The notes under the pieces are model-generated. The model did no database searches, was not told the DNA's origin, and saw nothing but the letters and a program-made list of their open reading frames with translations. DNA of 13,782 bases from the NCBI GenBank assembly GCA_045599805.1, contig JAZRWQ010000056.1, positions 1-13,782 of the forward strand. The letters are read 5' to 3'. Positions 7,492 through 13,782 of this stretch are shown here, in pieces. A program made the position numbers and the translations under genes. Numbering within the stretch: the first letter of the stretch is position 1; every line of letters starts with the position of its first letter. The DNA is from JAZRWQ01 sp045599805 (lineage in GTDB: Bacteria; Bacillota; Clostridia; Oscillospirales; UMGS1783).

Positions 7492-7977
7492 TTATTTTTT
7501 CTCCCTTGTAAGCTCATCCATTTCCTCCGGCGTTACCATACGGCGCGCCGATTCGTAAATGGTTATTCCGTAAAGGTGATCGATCTCATGGCACATTGCT
7601 CTGGCTAAAAATTCCTCGCCGGTTATGGTGAATTCATTGCCGAAACGGTCTTTAGCCTTTACCGTAACGGTATACGGACGGTTTACAATGCCCCAGATAT
7701 CCGGGCAGGATAAACAGCCCTCAAGCCCCTCCTGCTCGCCGTCCTTTTCGATTATTTCGGGGTTTACAAGTTCGATAAGTCCTTCGCCGACATCGACAAC
7801 GACTACCTGACGGAGTATGCCTACCTGCGGTCCGGCAAGGCCAACGCCCTCCGCCTTGTACATGGTCTGCGCCATATCGTCAAGCAGGGTGTGCAGCTTT
7901 GCATCAAAATTTTCTACCGGACGGCACTTTTTCGTAAGCACCTCGTCACCGCGTTTAACTATATTTCTGTATGCCAT
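7492..7977 (-). CDS. def: peptide deformylase
   Basis: Peptide deformylase removes the formyl group from the N-terminal methionine of nascent proteins at the ribosome exit, using a bound metal (usually Fe2+). All three signature motifs are present in the 161-residue product: GVGLAGPQV at 44-52, EGCLS at 86-90 with metal ligand Cys88, and HEIDH at 130-134 with ligands His130 and His134 and catalytic Glu131. The residue before HEIDH is Cys129, where many family members have Gln. The ATG at 7977 has AAAGGAGA seven bases upstream. It lies 12 bases after priA and one base before fmt, so the deformylase and the formyltransferase that creates its substrate are co-transcribed, the classic def-fmt pairing. 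Confidence 0.97.
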   Translation of the reverse strand: MAYRNIVKRGDEVLTKKCRPVENFDAKLHTLLDDMAQTMYKAEGVGLAGPQVGILRQVVVVDVGEGLIELVNPEIIEKDGEQEGLEGCLSCPDIWGIVNRPYTVTVKAKDRFGNEFTITGEEFLARAMCHEIDHLYGITIYESARRMVTPEEMDELTREKK

Positions 7978-7989
7978 ATTATTTCTCCT

Positions 7990-10404
7990 TTACTGTATCG
8001 TTCCCGGATTTATGTCAATGGAAAGCTCCGTTTTTCTGTTTTCCTTTTCCTTTGAAAACTCCTCGGACACTTCCTTTAAAAGCTTTCTGAATGCCATATC
8101 GGCACGGCATTTTATAAGTATTTTATAACGGTACATACCGTTCATTTTATGTATATTGCAGTCCGACGGGCCGATTATCACCGCCGGAAGATTTTCGCAC
8201 ATTACCCTGTCGGTTATCATTTTTCTGAGCGTTTCGGAGGTCTTTGCCGCTTTAAGCATATCCTCCTGCATCACTATTATCTGACAGATATCCGAATACG
8301 GAGGATAGAGCATAAGCTTTCTCAGGGCTATCTCGTCCTTATAAAAGGCATCGTAATTCTGCGTCATCGCAAGGTTTATCGCCTTGTTGTCGGGCGTGTA
8401 TGTCTGTATGACGGCGCGCCCCGGTTTTTCTCCTCTGCCTGCTCTGCCCACCACCTGGGATATAAGCGAAAAGGTTTTTTCACCTGCCCGGAAATCGTCC
8501 GAATTAAGGATTGTATCGGCGGACAGAATGCCCACAAGTGTAACGCTTGCAAAGTCAAGTCCCTTGGTTACCATCTGCGTGCCCAGAAGGATATCGTATT
8601 TATGTGATGCGAAATCATTAAGCATGGTATCATGCGAATGACGCGCGCTCGTTGTATCGGCGTCCATGCGCAGTATGCGCGCCTGCGGAAACAGTTCACC
8701 AAGCGTTTCCTGCGCCTTCTGCGTACCTGCGCCGAAGTAGCGTATATGCTCGCTTTGGCAGTCGGGGCAAACGGTCGGCGCCGGCTTGGAGTAGCCGCAG
8801 TAGTGGCACATCAGCCGGTTGTTTTTGATGTGATAGGTAAGCGATATACTGCAGTTGGGGCATTTTTCAACGTAGCCGCAGCTGCGGCAGGAAACAAAGG
8901 TATTGTACCCGCGGCGGTTTATGAAAAGTATCGACTGCTCGCCGTTTGCCAGATTTTCGGCAAGCTCGGTTTGCAGCTCTCTGCTTATCACCGAGGTGTT
9001 GCCGTCGCGCAGCTCTTTGCGCATATCAACGGTTTTTACCTTCGGCGGCTCGCTTCTGTTATATCTGCCGTCAAGCTTGAAATAAGAGTATTTGCCTCTG
9101 TCCGCCCAGAAGCGCGACTCGATGGACGGCGTTGCCGACGCGAGCAAAAGCAGCGCGTTGTGATAGGCGGCGCGTTTTTTTGCAACGGCGGCGGTGGAAT
9201 ATTTGGGACTCATTTCGGAGCGGTAGGTATGCTCCTGCTCCTCATCCCTTATTATCAAACCTATTTTATCAAAGGGCGCGAACACCGCGCTTCGCGTGCC
9301 TACCGCGATAAGCGCCTCGCCCCGTTTTATTCTTTTCCATTCGTCAAGCCGCTCACCCGCCGACAGCGCCGAATGTATCACGGCGACCTTATTGCCGAAG
9401 CGTTCCTTCAGCCTGTTTACCGTCTGCACGGTGAGCATTATTTCGGGCACCATAAGTATTGCGCCCTCGCCCTTTTCGGTTACCTTGTCTATCAGATCGT
9501 AAAAGATATGCGTCTTGCCCGAGCCGGTAACTCCGTAGAGAAGCGACACGTTGAATGAGCCGAGCTTTTCGCTTAACCCGTCGGCACACTTCTGCTGGGC
9601 TTCACTCAGAGCCGTTTTTATGTTTTTGCCCTCGGAAACGTATGGGGTGCGAAGCACCTCACGCTCGCCCTTATTCAGGATTCCGCGCTTTACAAGGGTA
9701 TCTATTACCGAGCGGCTGACTCCCGTCATATACAGTATTTCGCTTATCGGGCTTTCGCCCTCTGCCATAAGAAAATCGAGCACCTCGCGGTGCTTTTCCA
9801 TGACCGCGCCGCCGGTTGAAAGATACCGTTCCACATCATTATCCGATACGGCGATGTAGGCGGTATGCACCACGTTGTCGTTAAGGCTTCTGCCGCACAC
9901 CGAATGTTCCCTTAAAAGCCCGAGCTTTCTCATTTCGTCAAGCGTCTTTTTAACATCGCCGAAGCGCTTGGTTATTTTTTCAAGGGTGCATTTTTCGTTT
10001 TTTTCGATAAATGCGTATATTTCGGCGTATTTTTTCTCACACTTCCCCGGAAGAACGGAGTAGCGGTAGCTTATTTTAAGTTCAAGCCCCGACGGGAGCA
10101 TGGCGCGCATACAGTCATAAACCGGGCTTAAATATCTGTCGCTCATAAACAAAGCAAGAGATATACATTCCCCGCTCATTGTAAATTCATCGACAAACAC
10201 ATGGGAAATGCTTTTCAGTCCGTCACCGCTTCCCTCTTCGGTTTTAACGATATAGCCGCGGCGAAGATTATTCCCCTTGCCGAAGGGCACGGTCACCCTG
10301 CAGCCGGGAAGGGCGTTTTCCCTTTCGGGTTCGGGAACGGCATAGCTGTAAAGCCCGCCGGAGAAATACGGCAAGCCCTCTACTGCAACTGATGCAATAA
10401 GCAT
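7990..10404 (-). CDS. priA: primosomal protein N', replication restart helicase PriA
   Basis: PriA is the superfamily 2 helicase that recognises stalled or repaired forks and reloads the replicative helicase. The 804-residue product has an N-terminal DNA-binding domain (about 1-105), a winged-helix region (about 120-255), Walker A GVTGSGKT at 291-298 and a motif II that reads DEEQ (387-390) where Escherichia coli has DEEH. Eight cysteines (506, 509, 515, 518, 533, 536, 546, 549) form the two-zinc insertion. Motif VI VVGRAGRG is at 651-658 and a C-terminal domain follows. Length is somewhat above the usual 730-800, as in other Firmicutes. The start at 10404 is set by a strong ribosome binding site. 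It opens the long downstream gene run. Its stop TAA touches the AAAGGAG site of def. The DEEQ variant is the only oddity and looks compatible with activity. Confidence 0.96.
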   Translation of the reverse strand: MLIASVAVEGLPYFSGGLYSYAVPEPERENALPGCRVTVPFGKGNNLRRGYIVKTEEGSGDGLKSISHVFVDEFTMSGECISLALFMSDRYLSPVYDCMRAMLPSGLELKISYRYSVLPGKCEKKYAEIYAFIEKNEKCTLEKITKRFGDVKKTLDEMRKLGLLREHSVCGRSLNDNVVHTAYIAVSDNDVERYLSTGGAVMEKHREVLDFLMAEGESPISEILYMTGVSRSVIDTLVKRGILNKGEREVLRTPYVSEGKNIKTALSEAQQKCADGLSEKLGSFNVSLLYGVTGSGKTHIFYDLIDKVTEKGEGAILMVPEIMLTVQTVNRLKERFGNKVAVIHSALSAGERLDEWKRIKRGEALIAVGTRSAVFAPFDKIGLIIRDEEQEHTYRSEMSPKYSTAAVAKKRAAYHNALLLLASATPSIESRFWADRGKYSYFKLDGRYNRSEPPKVKTVDMRKELRDGNTSVISRELQTELAENLANGEQSILFINRRGYNTFVSCRSCGYVEKCPNCSISLTYHIKNNRLMCHYCGYSKPAPTVCPDCQSEHIRYFGAGTQKAQETLGELFPQARILRMDADTTSARHSHDTMLNDFASHKYDILLGTQMVTKGLDFASVTLVGILSADTILNSDDFRAGEKTFSLISQVVGRAGRGEKPGRAVIQTYTPDNKAINLAMTQNYDAFYKDEIALRKLMLYPPYSDICQIIVMQEDMLKAAKTSETLRKMITDRVMCENLPAVIIGPSDCNIHKMNGMYRYKILIKCRADMAFRKLLKEVSEEFSKEKENRKTELSIDINPGTIQ

Positions 10405-10593
10405 ATAACCCCTCCCTTTTTCGGGATGCAAAAAAAGCGCAGACCGCAAAACACACACAAATGGCTTATTTTCAACAAATTCAACTTTAATTAAAAGGTG
10501 AAATTTTTTGTTTTGATGTGATCTTTAAAATTAAATAACCTTTTTTACTATCCCGATTTTCGCTGTGCGCAATACGGAATTAACTGTATAAAG
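10405..10593. other. AT-rich intergenic gap between rpoZ terminator and priA
   Basis: About 190 bases with no supported gene. Runs of A and T dominate 10459-10560, including the 10-base palindrome TTTAATTAAA near 10486-10495. The minus-strand frame of priA is open to an ATG at 10458, but that ATG has no ribosome binding site. I could not find a convincing -35/-10 pair for priA here; the best is TTGCGC with TAGTAA at 16 bases on the minus strand, which is weak. In many Firmicutes coaBC lies between rpoZ and priA; no trace of it is visible. Confidence 0.6.
10409..10416 (-). promoter_or_regulatory. Ribosome binding site deciding the priA start
   Basis: GGGAGGGG on the minus strand has its GGAGG core six bases before the ATG at 10404. 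No comparable site precedes the ATG at 10458, so 10404 is chosen. Confidence 0.85.
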
Positions 10594-10623
10594 GGGGCTG
10601 TAAACTCATATCTTTACAGCCCC
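10589..10623 (-). terminator. Rho-independent-type terminator after rpoZ
   Basis: A perfect 11-bp inverted repeat (arms 10613-10623 and 10594-10604, GGGGCTGTAAA and its complement) encloses an eight-base loop and starts 10 bases after the rpoZ stop. On the minus strand it is followed by CTTTAT, a short and imperfect T-tract. On the plus strand a T5 run follows only after seven other bases. It most likely ends the yicC-remA-gmk-rpoZ transcript, perhaps with partial read-through into priA. Confidence 0.75.
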
Positions 10624-10633
10624 GTCTGACTTT

Positions 10634-10843
10634 TTATTCGGAAAATTCCGGCCCTGCGATTATATCAAACTGACCGTCTGCAAATTCTTTTGCGGCGGTG
10701 ATAACGGGCTTTTCATCACTCTGTACGCCAAGCTCCTCATTGCGCTCGGATATTTCCCTTGCACGCTTTGCGATGCCGGTGATGAGCGAGTAGCGACAAA
10801 CGCCTTTTTCTATGAGTTTTTCGGTTGTAAGTCTTTCGTCCAT
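10634..10843 (-). CDS. rpoZ: DNA-directed RNA polymerase omega subunit
   Basis: This 69-residue protein is the omega subunit, which chaperones the beta' subunit and helps link (p)ppGpp or stress to polymerase in some bacteria. The pattern is the short Firmicute type: a Tyr-Ser-Leu (YSLI) segment at 18-21, then IAKRAREI at 24-31 corresponding to the conserved VAKRAR helix, then KPVITAAKEFADG at 45-57. The ribosome binding site AAAGGAGA overlaps the gmk stop codon, and the start lies 13 bases after that stop. Its place right after gmk is the classic gmk-rpoZ pairing. It is the last gene before the hairpin at 10594-10623. Small size lowers direct motif evidence, but helix content and context agree. 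Confidence 0.93.
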   Translation of the reverse strand: MDERLTTEKLIEKGVCRYSLITGIAKRAREISERNEELGVQSDEKPVITAAKEFADGQFDIIAGPEFSE

Positions 10844-10856
10844 TTTTATGTCTCCT

Positions 10857-11423
10857 TTATTTCCGGCAGCTTAAAATTATGCTGTATAAATCGTCAGCCG
10901 CCTGTGTGGGTGTATTATTTACTACGTTATACTGATATTGGTCGAAAAAGAGAAGCTCTTCCTTTGCCTTGTTCAAACGACTTATGATGCGTGCCTCGGT
11001 TTCTGTGCCTCTGCCGCGAAGACGGTTTTCAAGTTCCTTAAGGGAAGGCGGCAGGATGAACACCGATACGGCATCCTTTACCTTTTCCATTACCTGTAAA
11101 GCGCCCTTTACCTCTATTTCAAGGATAACATCTATCCCGTTGTTTCTCATCTGCTCAACGCTTTCCAGCGGCGTGCCGTAATAGTTGCCTACGTATTCGG
11201 CATATTCAAGCATTTTGCCTTCTTTGATATCTTTCTTAAACTGCTCTTTCGTTATGAAATGGTAATGCACGCCGTTTATTTCGCCCTCACGCGGAGCGCG
11301 GGTGGTTGCCGATACCGAAAGCTTTACCTTTTCGTCACGCGCATAGATAAGTCCGAGCACCGTTCCCTTTCCGACACCGGAAGGGCCGGAAACGATAAAC
11401 AAATTTCCTCTTGACAAGGTCAC
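10857..11423 (-). CDS. gmk: guanylate kinase
   Basis: Guanylate kinase phosphorylates GMP (and dGMP) with ATP to GDP, the step between de novo or salvage purines and GTP. The 188-residue product has P-loop GPSGVGKG at 13-20, the GMP-binding SATTRAPREGE at 38-48, YGTP at 82-85, the LEIEVKGA Walker B-like strand at 101-108 and an arginine-rich lid (RLRGRGTE) around 134-141. Length is typical. The start is a GTG whose last two bases overlap the remA stop (GTGA overlap), but the AGGAG at 11426-11430 is only two bases from it. An in-frame TTG at 11417 sits eight bases from that same site and would give an N-terminus (MSRG) closer to other Gmk proteins. The start is therefore uncertain by two residues; the function is not. 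Confidence 0.97.
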   Translation of the reverse strand: MTLSRGNLFIVSGPSGVGKGTVLGLIYARDEKVKLSVSATTRAPREGEINGVHYHFITKEQFKKDIKEGKMLEYAEYVGNYYGTPLESVEQMRNNGIDVILEIEVKGALQVMEKVKDAVSVFILPPSLKELENRLRGRGTETEARIISRLNKAKEELLFFDQYQYNVVNNTPTQAADDLYSIILSCRK

Positions 11424-11692
11424 ATCTCCTCTTCTTCGTCCTCATCGTAATCGCCCAGACGGTTGCCTATCGTTTCGGGCTGTACCGCCGAGAGGATTAT
11501 ATGCTCCGAGTCGGTTATTATTACCGCACGGGTACGCCTGCCGTAGGTGGCGTCGATAAGCACGCCTCTGTCCTTGGCTTCCTGAATTATTCTCTTGATA
11601 GGCGCCGATTCGGGGCTTACTATCGCGATTATCCTTGACGAGCTGACCATATTGCCGAAGCCTATGTTTATCAGCTTATTGGGATTTCTCAT
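11420..11692 (-). CDS. remA: RemA family DNA-binding regulator (DUF370)
   Basis: This 90-residue protein matches RemA/YlzA, which in Bacillus subtilis activates biofilm matrix and osmoprotectant genes by forming DNA-wrapping oligomers. Nearly the whole length is family core: INIGFGNMV at 8-16, IVSPESAPIKR at 24-34, LIDATYGRRTRAV at 45-57 and ILSAVQPETI at 66-75. Arg20 and the Arg52-Arg53 pair align with basic residues needed for DNA binding in the Bacillus protein. The C-terminus ends in an acidic run (DEDEEEE, 83-89). The codons of that run are purine-rich and contain the AGGAG site for gmk. The start has AAGGAG at a good distance, and the stop TGA overlaps the gmk GTG start. In clostridia the regulon of RemA is not known, so only the DNA-binding role is carried over. 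Confidence 0.96.
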   Translation of the reverse strand: MRNPNKLINIGFGNMVSSSRIIAIVSPESAPIKRIIQEAKDRGVLIDATYGRRTRAVIITDSEHIILSAVQPETIGNRLGDYDEDEEEEM

Positions 11693-11704
11693 AAGAACTC
11701 TCCT

Positions 11705-12583
11705 TTATTCTATGTTCTGTATCTGTTCACGTATGTTTTCAAGCTGGTTTTTGACCTCCACTACCGTTTTGGCAATGGAAACGTCGTTGCACTTGGAGCC
11801 TATGGTATTTATCTCCCTGTTCATTTCCTGCATATAGAAGTCAAGCTTTTTGCCTACGGGGGAGGTGCCGTCCAGCAGATCCTTAAAGTTTGCAATATGC
11901 GTATTGAGACGGGTGGTTTCCTCGGCTACCGTTATCTTATCGGCATAAATTGCCGCCTCGGTAAGTATTCTGCTTTCCTCCACGGTGGTATCGCCGAGCA
12001 CTTCCTTTATTCTCGCAAGAAGCTTTTCGCGGTACTCCTTTACCGTTTCGGGAGAACGCGCCTCAACGATCTTTACGTTTTCGGTTATTTCGTCAAGTCT
12101 CTTTAAAATATCCGCCTTAAGGGCTTCGCCCTCTTTAACGCGCGATGCCTTGAAGATATCGAGCGCATCTTTTAAGGTCTCGGTTACCATTGCGGTGATC
12201 TCATCGACGTTATCCTCCGGCTTGCGAAGGGTGAATACGTCGCGGTTAAGAGCAATATCCGAAAGCTTTATATCATTTTTCAGATGATATTCTTTCGATA
12301 TGTCCTTAAGTGCTTTGAGATAACCGGAAAGGTAGCGGCGGTTAAAGGATACCTCGGTGACCTCGCCTTCACGGTCGTCGATATTGATGTATATTTCCGT
12401 CTTGCCTCTTGATACGGCTTTGGAAAGCACCGACTTAACCGTTTCTTCAAGATAGGACATCCCTCTGGGGGTGTGTACGGCACATTCAAGGAATCTGTGG
12501 TTTACGCTTTTTATCTCAACGCTTACCGTTTTGCCGCCGAATTCCTTTACGCTTCTGCCGTAGCCTGTCATACTGCTGAGCAT
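11705..12583 (-). CDS. yicC: YicC/YloC family endoribonuclease
   Basis: This 292-residue protein belongs to the YicC family (N-terminal YicC domain plus C-terminal DUF1732). Escherichia coli YicC is an endoribonuclease linked to small-RNA turnover. Seen here: the typical opening MTGYGR at residues 5-10, the family motif SVNHRFLE at 26-33, and the conserved C-terminal block LDFYMQEMNREINTIGSK near 244-261, which carries the acidic and polar residues that mark the family. Length is normal. The start at 12583 is preceded by a GAAGG ribosome binding site (12593-12597) at nine bases, and it matches the family's usual N-terminus a few residues before MTGYGR. It is the first gene after the strong promoter at 12656-12684. 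The stop TAA overlaps the AAGGAG site of remA, 12 bases downstream. The RNA target in this organism is unknown. Confidence 0.95.
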   Translation of the reverse strand: MLSSMTGYGRSVKEFGGKTVSVEIKSVNHRFLECAVHTPRGMSYLEETVKSVLSKAVSRGKTEIYINIDDREGEVTEVSFNRRYLSGYLKALKDISKEYHLKNDIKLSDIALNRDVFTLRKPEDNVDEITAMVTETLKDALDIFKASRVKEGEALKADILKRLDEITENVKIVEARSPETVKEYREKLLARIKEVLGDTTVEESRILTEAAIYADKITVAEETTRLNTHIANFKDLLDGTSPVGKKLDFYMQEMNREINTIGSKCNDVSIAKTVVEVKNQLENIREQIQNIE

Positions 12584-12655
12584 AATTTTCTGCCTTCTTT
12601 TATTTATTTAGCCCTGCTCTTATTAAATTCTTATCATATTCAGGGTTATTATATT

Positions 12656-12684
12656 ATAATATCAATATTTATCCTTACTGTCAA
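12656..12684 (-). promoter_or_regulatory. SigA-type promoter for yicC-remA-gmk-rpoZ
   Basis: On the minus strand a perfect -35 TTGACA (12684-12679) is followed by a 17-base spacer and -10 TATTAT (12661-12656). A TG one base upstream of the -10 (12664-12663) makes it an extended -10. A second TATAAT overlaps three bases further on, at a 20-base spacing. The start of transcription is expected near 12649, giving a leader of about 65 bases before the yicC ATG. The -35 box begins three bases after the uvrA stop codon. Confidence 0.85.
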
Positions 12685-12687
12685 ATA

Positions 12688-13782
12688 TTATTTGAGAATA
12701 TCCTTCAAAAAACGCCCCGTATATGACTTTTTATTCTTTGCCACCTCTTCGGGCGTGCCCTGAGCGATGACTCTGCCGCCCTTATTGCCGCCCTCGGGGC
12801 CCAAATCTATTATGTGATCGGCTATCTTGATAATATCCAAATTGTGCTCTATTACGATAACGGTGTTGCCGCCGTCAACAAACTTCTGAAGTATTTCGGA
12901 GAGCCTGTGGACATCGGCGGTGTGCAGACCGGTGGTGGGCTCGTCAAGGATATACACCGTTTTGCCGGTGCTTCTTTTGGACAATTCCGTTGCAAGCTTA
13001 ACACGCTGTGCCTCGCCCCCGGAAAGCTGGGTGGAGGGCTGACCGATTTTGATATAGCCCAGTCCCACATCGAAAAGTGTTTGAAGCTTTCTCTTTATCG
13101 ACGGGTAGTTTTTGAAAAATTCCAATCCTTCCTCTACCGTCATATCCAGCACGTCGCTTATGCTCTTGCCCTTGTATTTGACCTGCAGCGTTTCGCGGTT
13201 GTACCGCTTGCCCTTGCATACCTCGCAGGGCACGTAAACGTCGGGCAGAAAGTGCATTTCTATCTTGATTATACCGTCGCCCTCGCAGGATTCGCATCTG
13301 CCGCCCTTTACGTTGAAGGAAAATCTGCCGGGACCGTAGCCGCGCTGCTTCGCATCGGGGAGAGAGGCGAAAACGTTTCTTATGTCGCCGAAAAGTCCCG
13401 TATAGGTAGCGGGGTTTGAACGGGGCGTTCTGCCTATGGGCGACTGGTCGATATTGATTACCTTATCGAGCAGCTCCGTTCCCTCTATCCCGTCGCACGC
13501 ACCGGGGCGCACCTTTACCGCGCCGTTCAGATCTATGGCAAGCTTTTTGTACAGTATTTCGTTTATCAGACTGCTCTTACCCGAGCCGGAAACGCCGGTT
13601 ACGCATATGAATTTGCCCAAAGGAAATCTAACGTCAAAGTCGGTGAGGTTATTCTCCCTTGCTCCCTTTACGGTTATGAATCCGCCGTTGCCCTCGCGCC
13701 GCTTGCCCGGTATCGGTATAAAGCGCTCGCCGGACAGATATTTGCCGGTAATTGAATTTTCGGATGCTATGATATCCTTTAC
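12688..13782 (-). CDS. uvrA: UvrABC excinuclease subunit A (UvrA), C-terminal part, 5' end outside window
   Basis: UvrA is the dimeric ATPase that finds bulky DNA lesions and loads UvrB in nucleotide excision repair. The reading frame is open from the window edge (codon GTA) to a TAA at 12690-12688, giving 364 residues, roughly the last 40% of a usual UvrA of about 940. Numbered within this fragment, a TGKYLSG stretch near residue 12 precedes the second ABC module. Walker A GVSGSGKSS is at 63-71, the zinc module has cysteines at 163, 166, 186 and 189 (CESC and CEVC pairs), the ABC signature LSGGE is at 253-257, Walker B YILDEP is at 277-282 and the switch histidine is at 313. The C-terminus is normal (GTPEEV followed by YTGRFLKDIL). 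A TTG at 13620 is an internal leucine codon, not a start, because conserved UvrA sequence continues upstream of it. No frameshift is visible. Identification is very secure. Confidence 0.97.
   Translation of the reverse strand, partial: VKDIIASENSITGKYLSGERFIPIPGKRREGNGGFITVKGARENNLTDFDVRFPLGKFICVTGVSGSGKSSLINEILYKKLAIDLNGAVKVRPGACDGIEGTELLDKVINIDQSPIGRTPRSNPATYTGLFGDIRNVFASLPDAKQRGYGPGRFSFNVKGGRCESCEGDGIIKIEMHFLPDVYVPCEVCKGKRYNRETLQVKYKGKSISDVLDMTVEEGLEFFKNYPSIKRKLQTLFDVGLGYIKIGQPSTQLSGGEAQRVKLATELSKRSTGKTVYILDEPTTGLHTADVHRLSEILQKFVDGGNTVIVIEHNLDIIKIADHIIDLGPEGGNKGGRVIAQGTPEEVAKNKKSYTGRFLKDILK

Noticed and set aside
8632..9558. Plus-strand open frame of 308 codons opposite priA
   Set aside because: It lies fully within priA, which has intact helicase motifs and zinc cysteines on the other strand. 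The translation shows no recognisable domain, and long antisense frames are a common by-product of codon bias.
10486..10495. Palindrome TTTAATTAAA as an operator upstream of priA
   Set aside because: A ten-base A/T-only palindrome is expected by chance in such AT-rich sequence, and no second copy or adjacent promoter was found.
12612..12645. Hairpin in the yicC leader as a uvrA terminator or riboswitch
   Set aside because: The stem is only five base pairs (CCCTG/CAGGG) with a 24-base loop and no T-tract, which is too weak to call.
13618..13620. TTG as a start of a shorter UvrA-like gene
   Set aside because: The same frame continues upstream to the window edge with clear UvrA sequence (TGKYLSG and the linker to the Walker A), so this is an internal leucine.
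1..13782. CRISPR array, insertion sequence, tRNA or phage-type module
   Set aside because: No spaced direct repeats, transposase motifs or cloverleaf patterns were seen, and almost all the sequence is accounted for by conserved housekeeping genes.

Overview
The window is a conserved housekeeping cluster, and every confident gene lies on the minus strand. Read in the direction of transcription (right to left), the order is uvrA (3' part) - yicC - remA - gmk - rpoZ - [terminator and AT-rich gap] - priA - def - fmt - YugP-like membrane metallopeptidase - rsmB - rlmN - PP2C phosphatase (prpC/stp) - PASTA kinase (prkC) - rsgA. This is close to the Bacillus subtilis yloC-to-cpgA order. Together with RemA, a three-PASTA PrkC kinase, strong AGGAGG-type ribosome binding sites and occasional GTG starts, it points to a Firmicute, most likely a clostridium of the Oscillospiraceae/Ruminococcaceae kind. 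Genus cannot be fixed from the sequence alone. No mobile element, CRISPR array, rRNA or tRNA was seen.

Region 1 (13782-12688) is the C-terminal 364 codons of the excision-repair ATPase UvrA; its 5' part lies outside the window. Region 2 (12687-10594) is a compact unit yicC-remA-gmk-rpoZ. It is driven by a near-consensus SigA promoter that begins three bases after the uvrA stop, and it ends in an 11-bp hairpin after rpoZ. It joins a YicC-type RNase, the DNA-binding regulator RemA, guanylate kinase and the omega subunit of RNA polymerase. Region 3 (10593-10405) is an AT-rich gap of about 190 bp, at the place where many relatives carry coaBC. Region 4 (10404-157) is a nine-gene run with gaps of at most 37 bp and several start/stop overlaps: replication restart (PriA), N-terminal formyl-methionine handling (Def, Fmt), a membrane zinc protease, rRNA methylation (RsmB, RlmN), a Ser/Thr phosphatase-kinase pair (PrpC, PrkC) and ribosome assembly GTPase RsgA. 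Region 5 (1-156) is AT-rich and holds a hairpin plus T-tract readable on the plus strand.

Functionally the cluster links translation initiation and ribosome maturation (fmt, def, rsmB, rlmN, rsgA) with nucleotide supply and transcription (gmk, rpoZ) and with cell-wall-sensing phosphorylation (prkC/prpC). In B. subtilis RsgA (CpgA) is a PrkC substrate, so the last three genes may form one signalling module.

I found no convincing new multi-gene system. The items worth a second look are local: absence of coaBC from its usual place, a Shine-Dalgarno sequence embedded in the acidic tail of remA, a stem-loop abutting the prkC ribosome binding site, A9/A8 homopolymers in the adjacent rlmN and rsmB, and an unexplained plus-strand promoter-like and terminator signal beyond rsgA.
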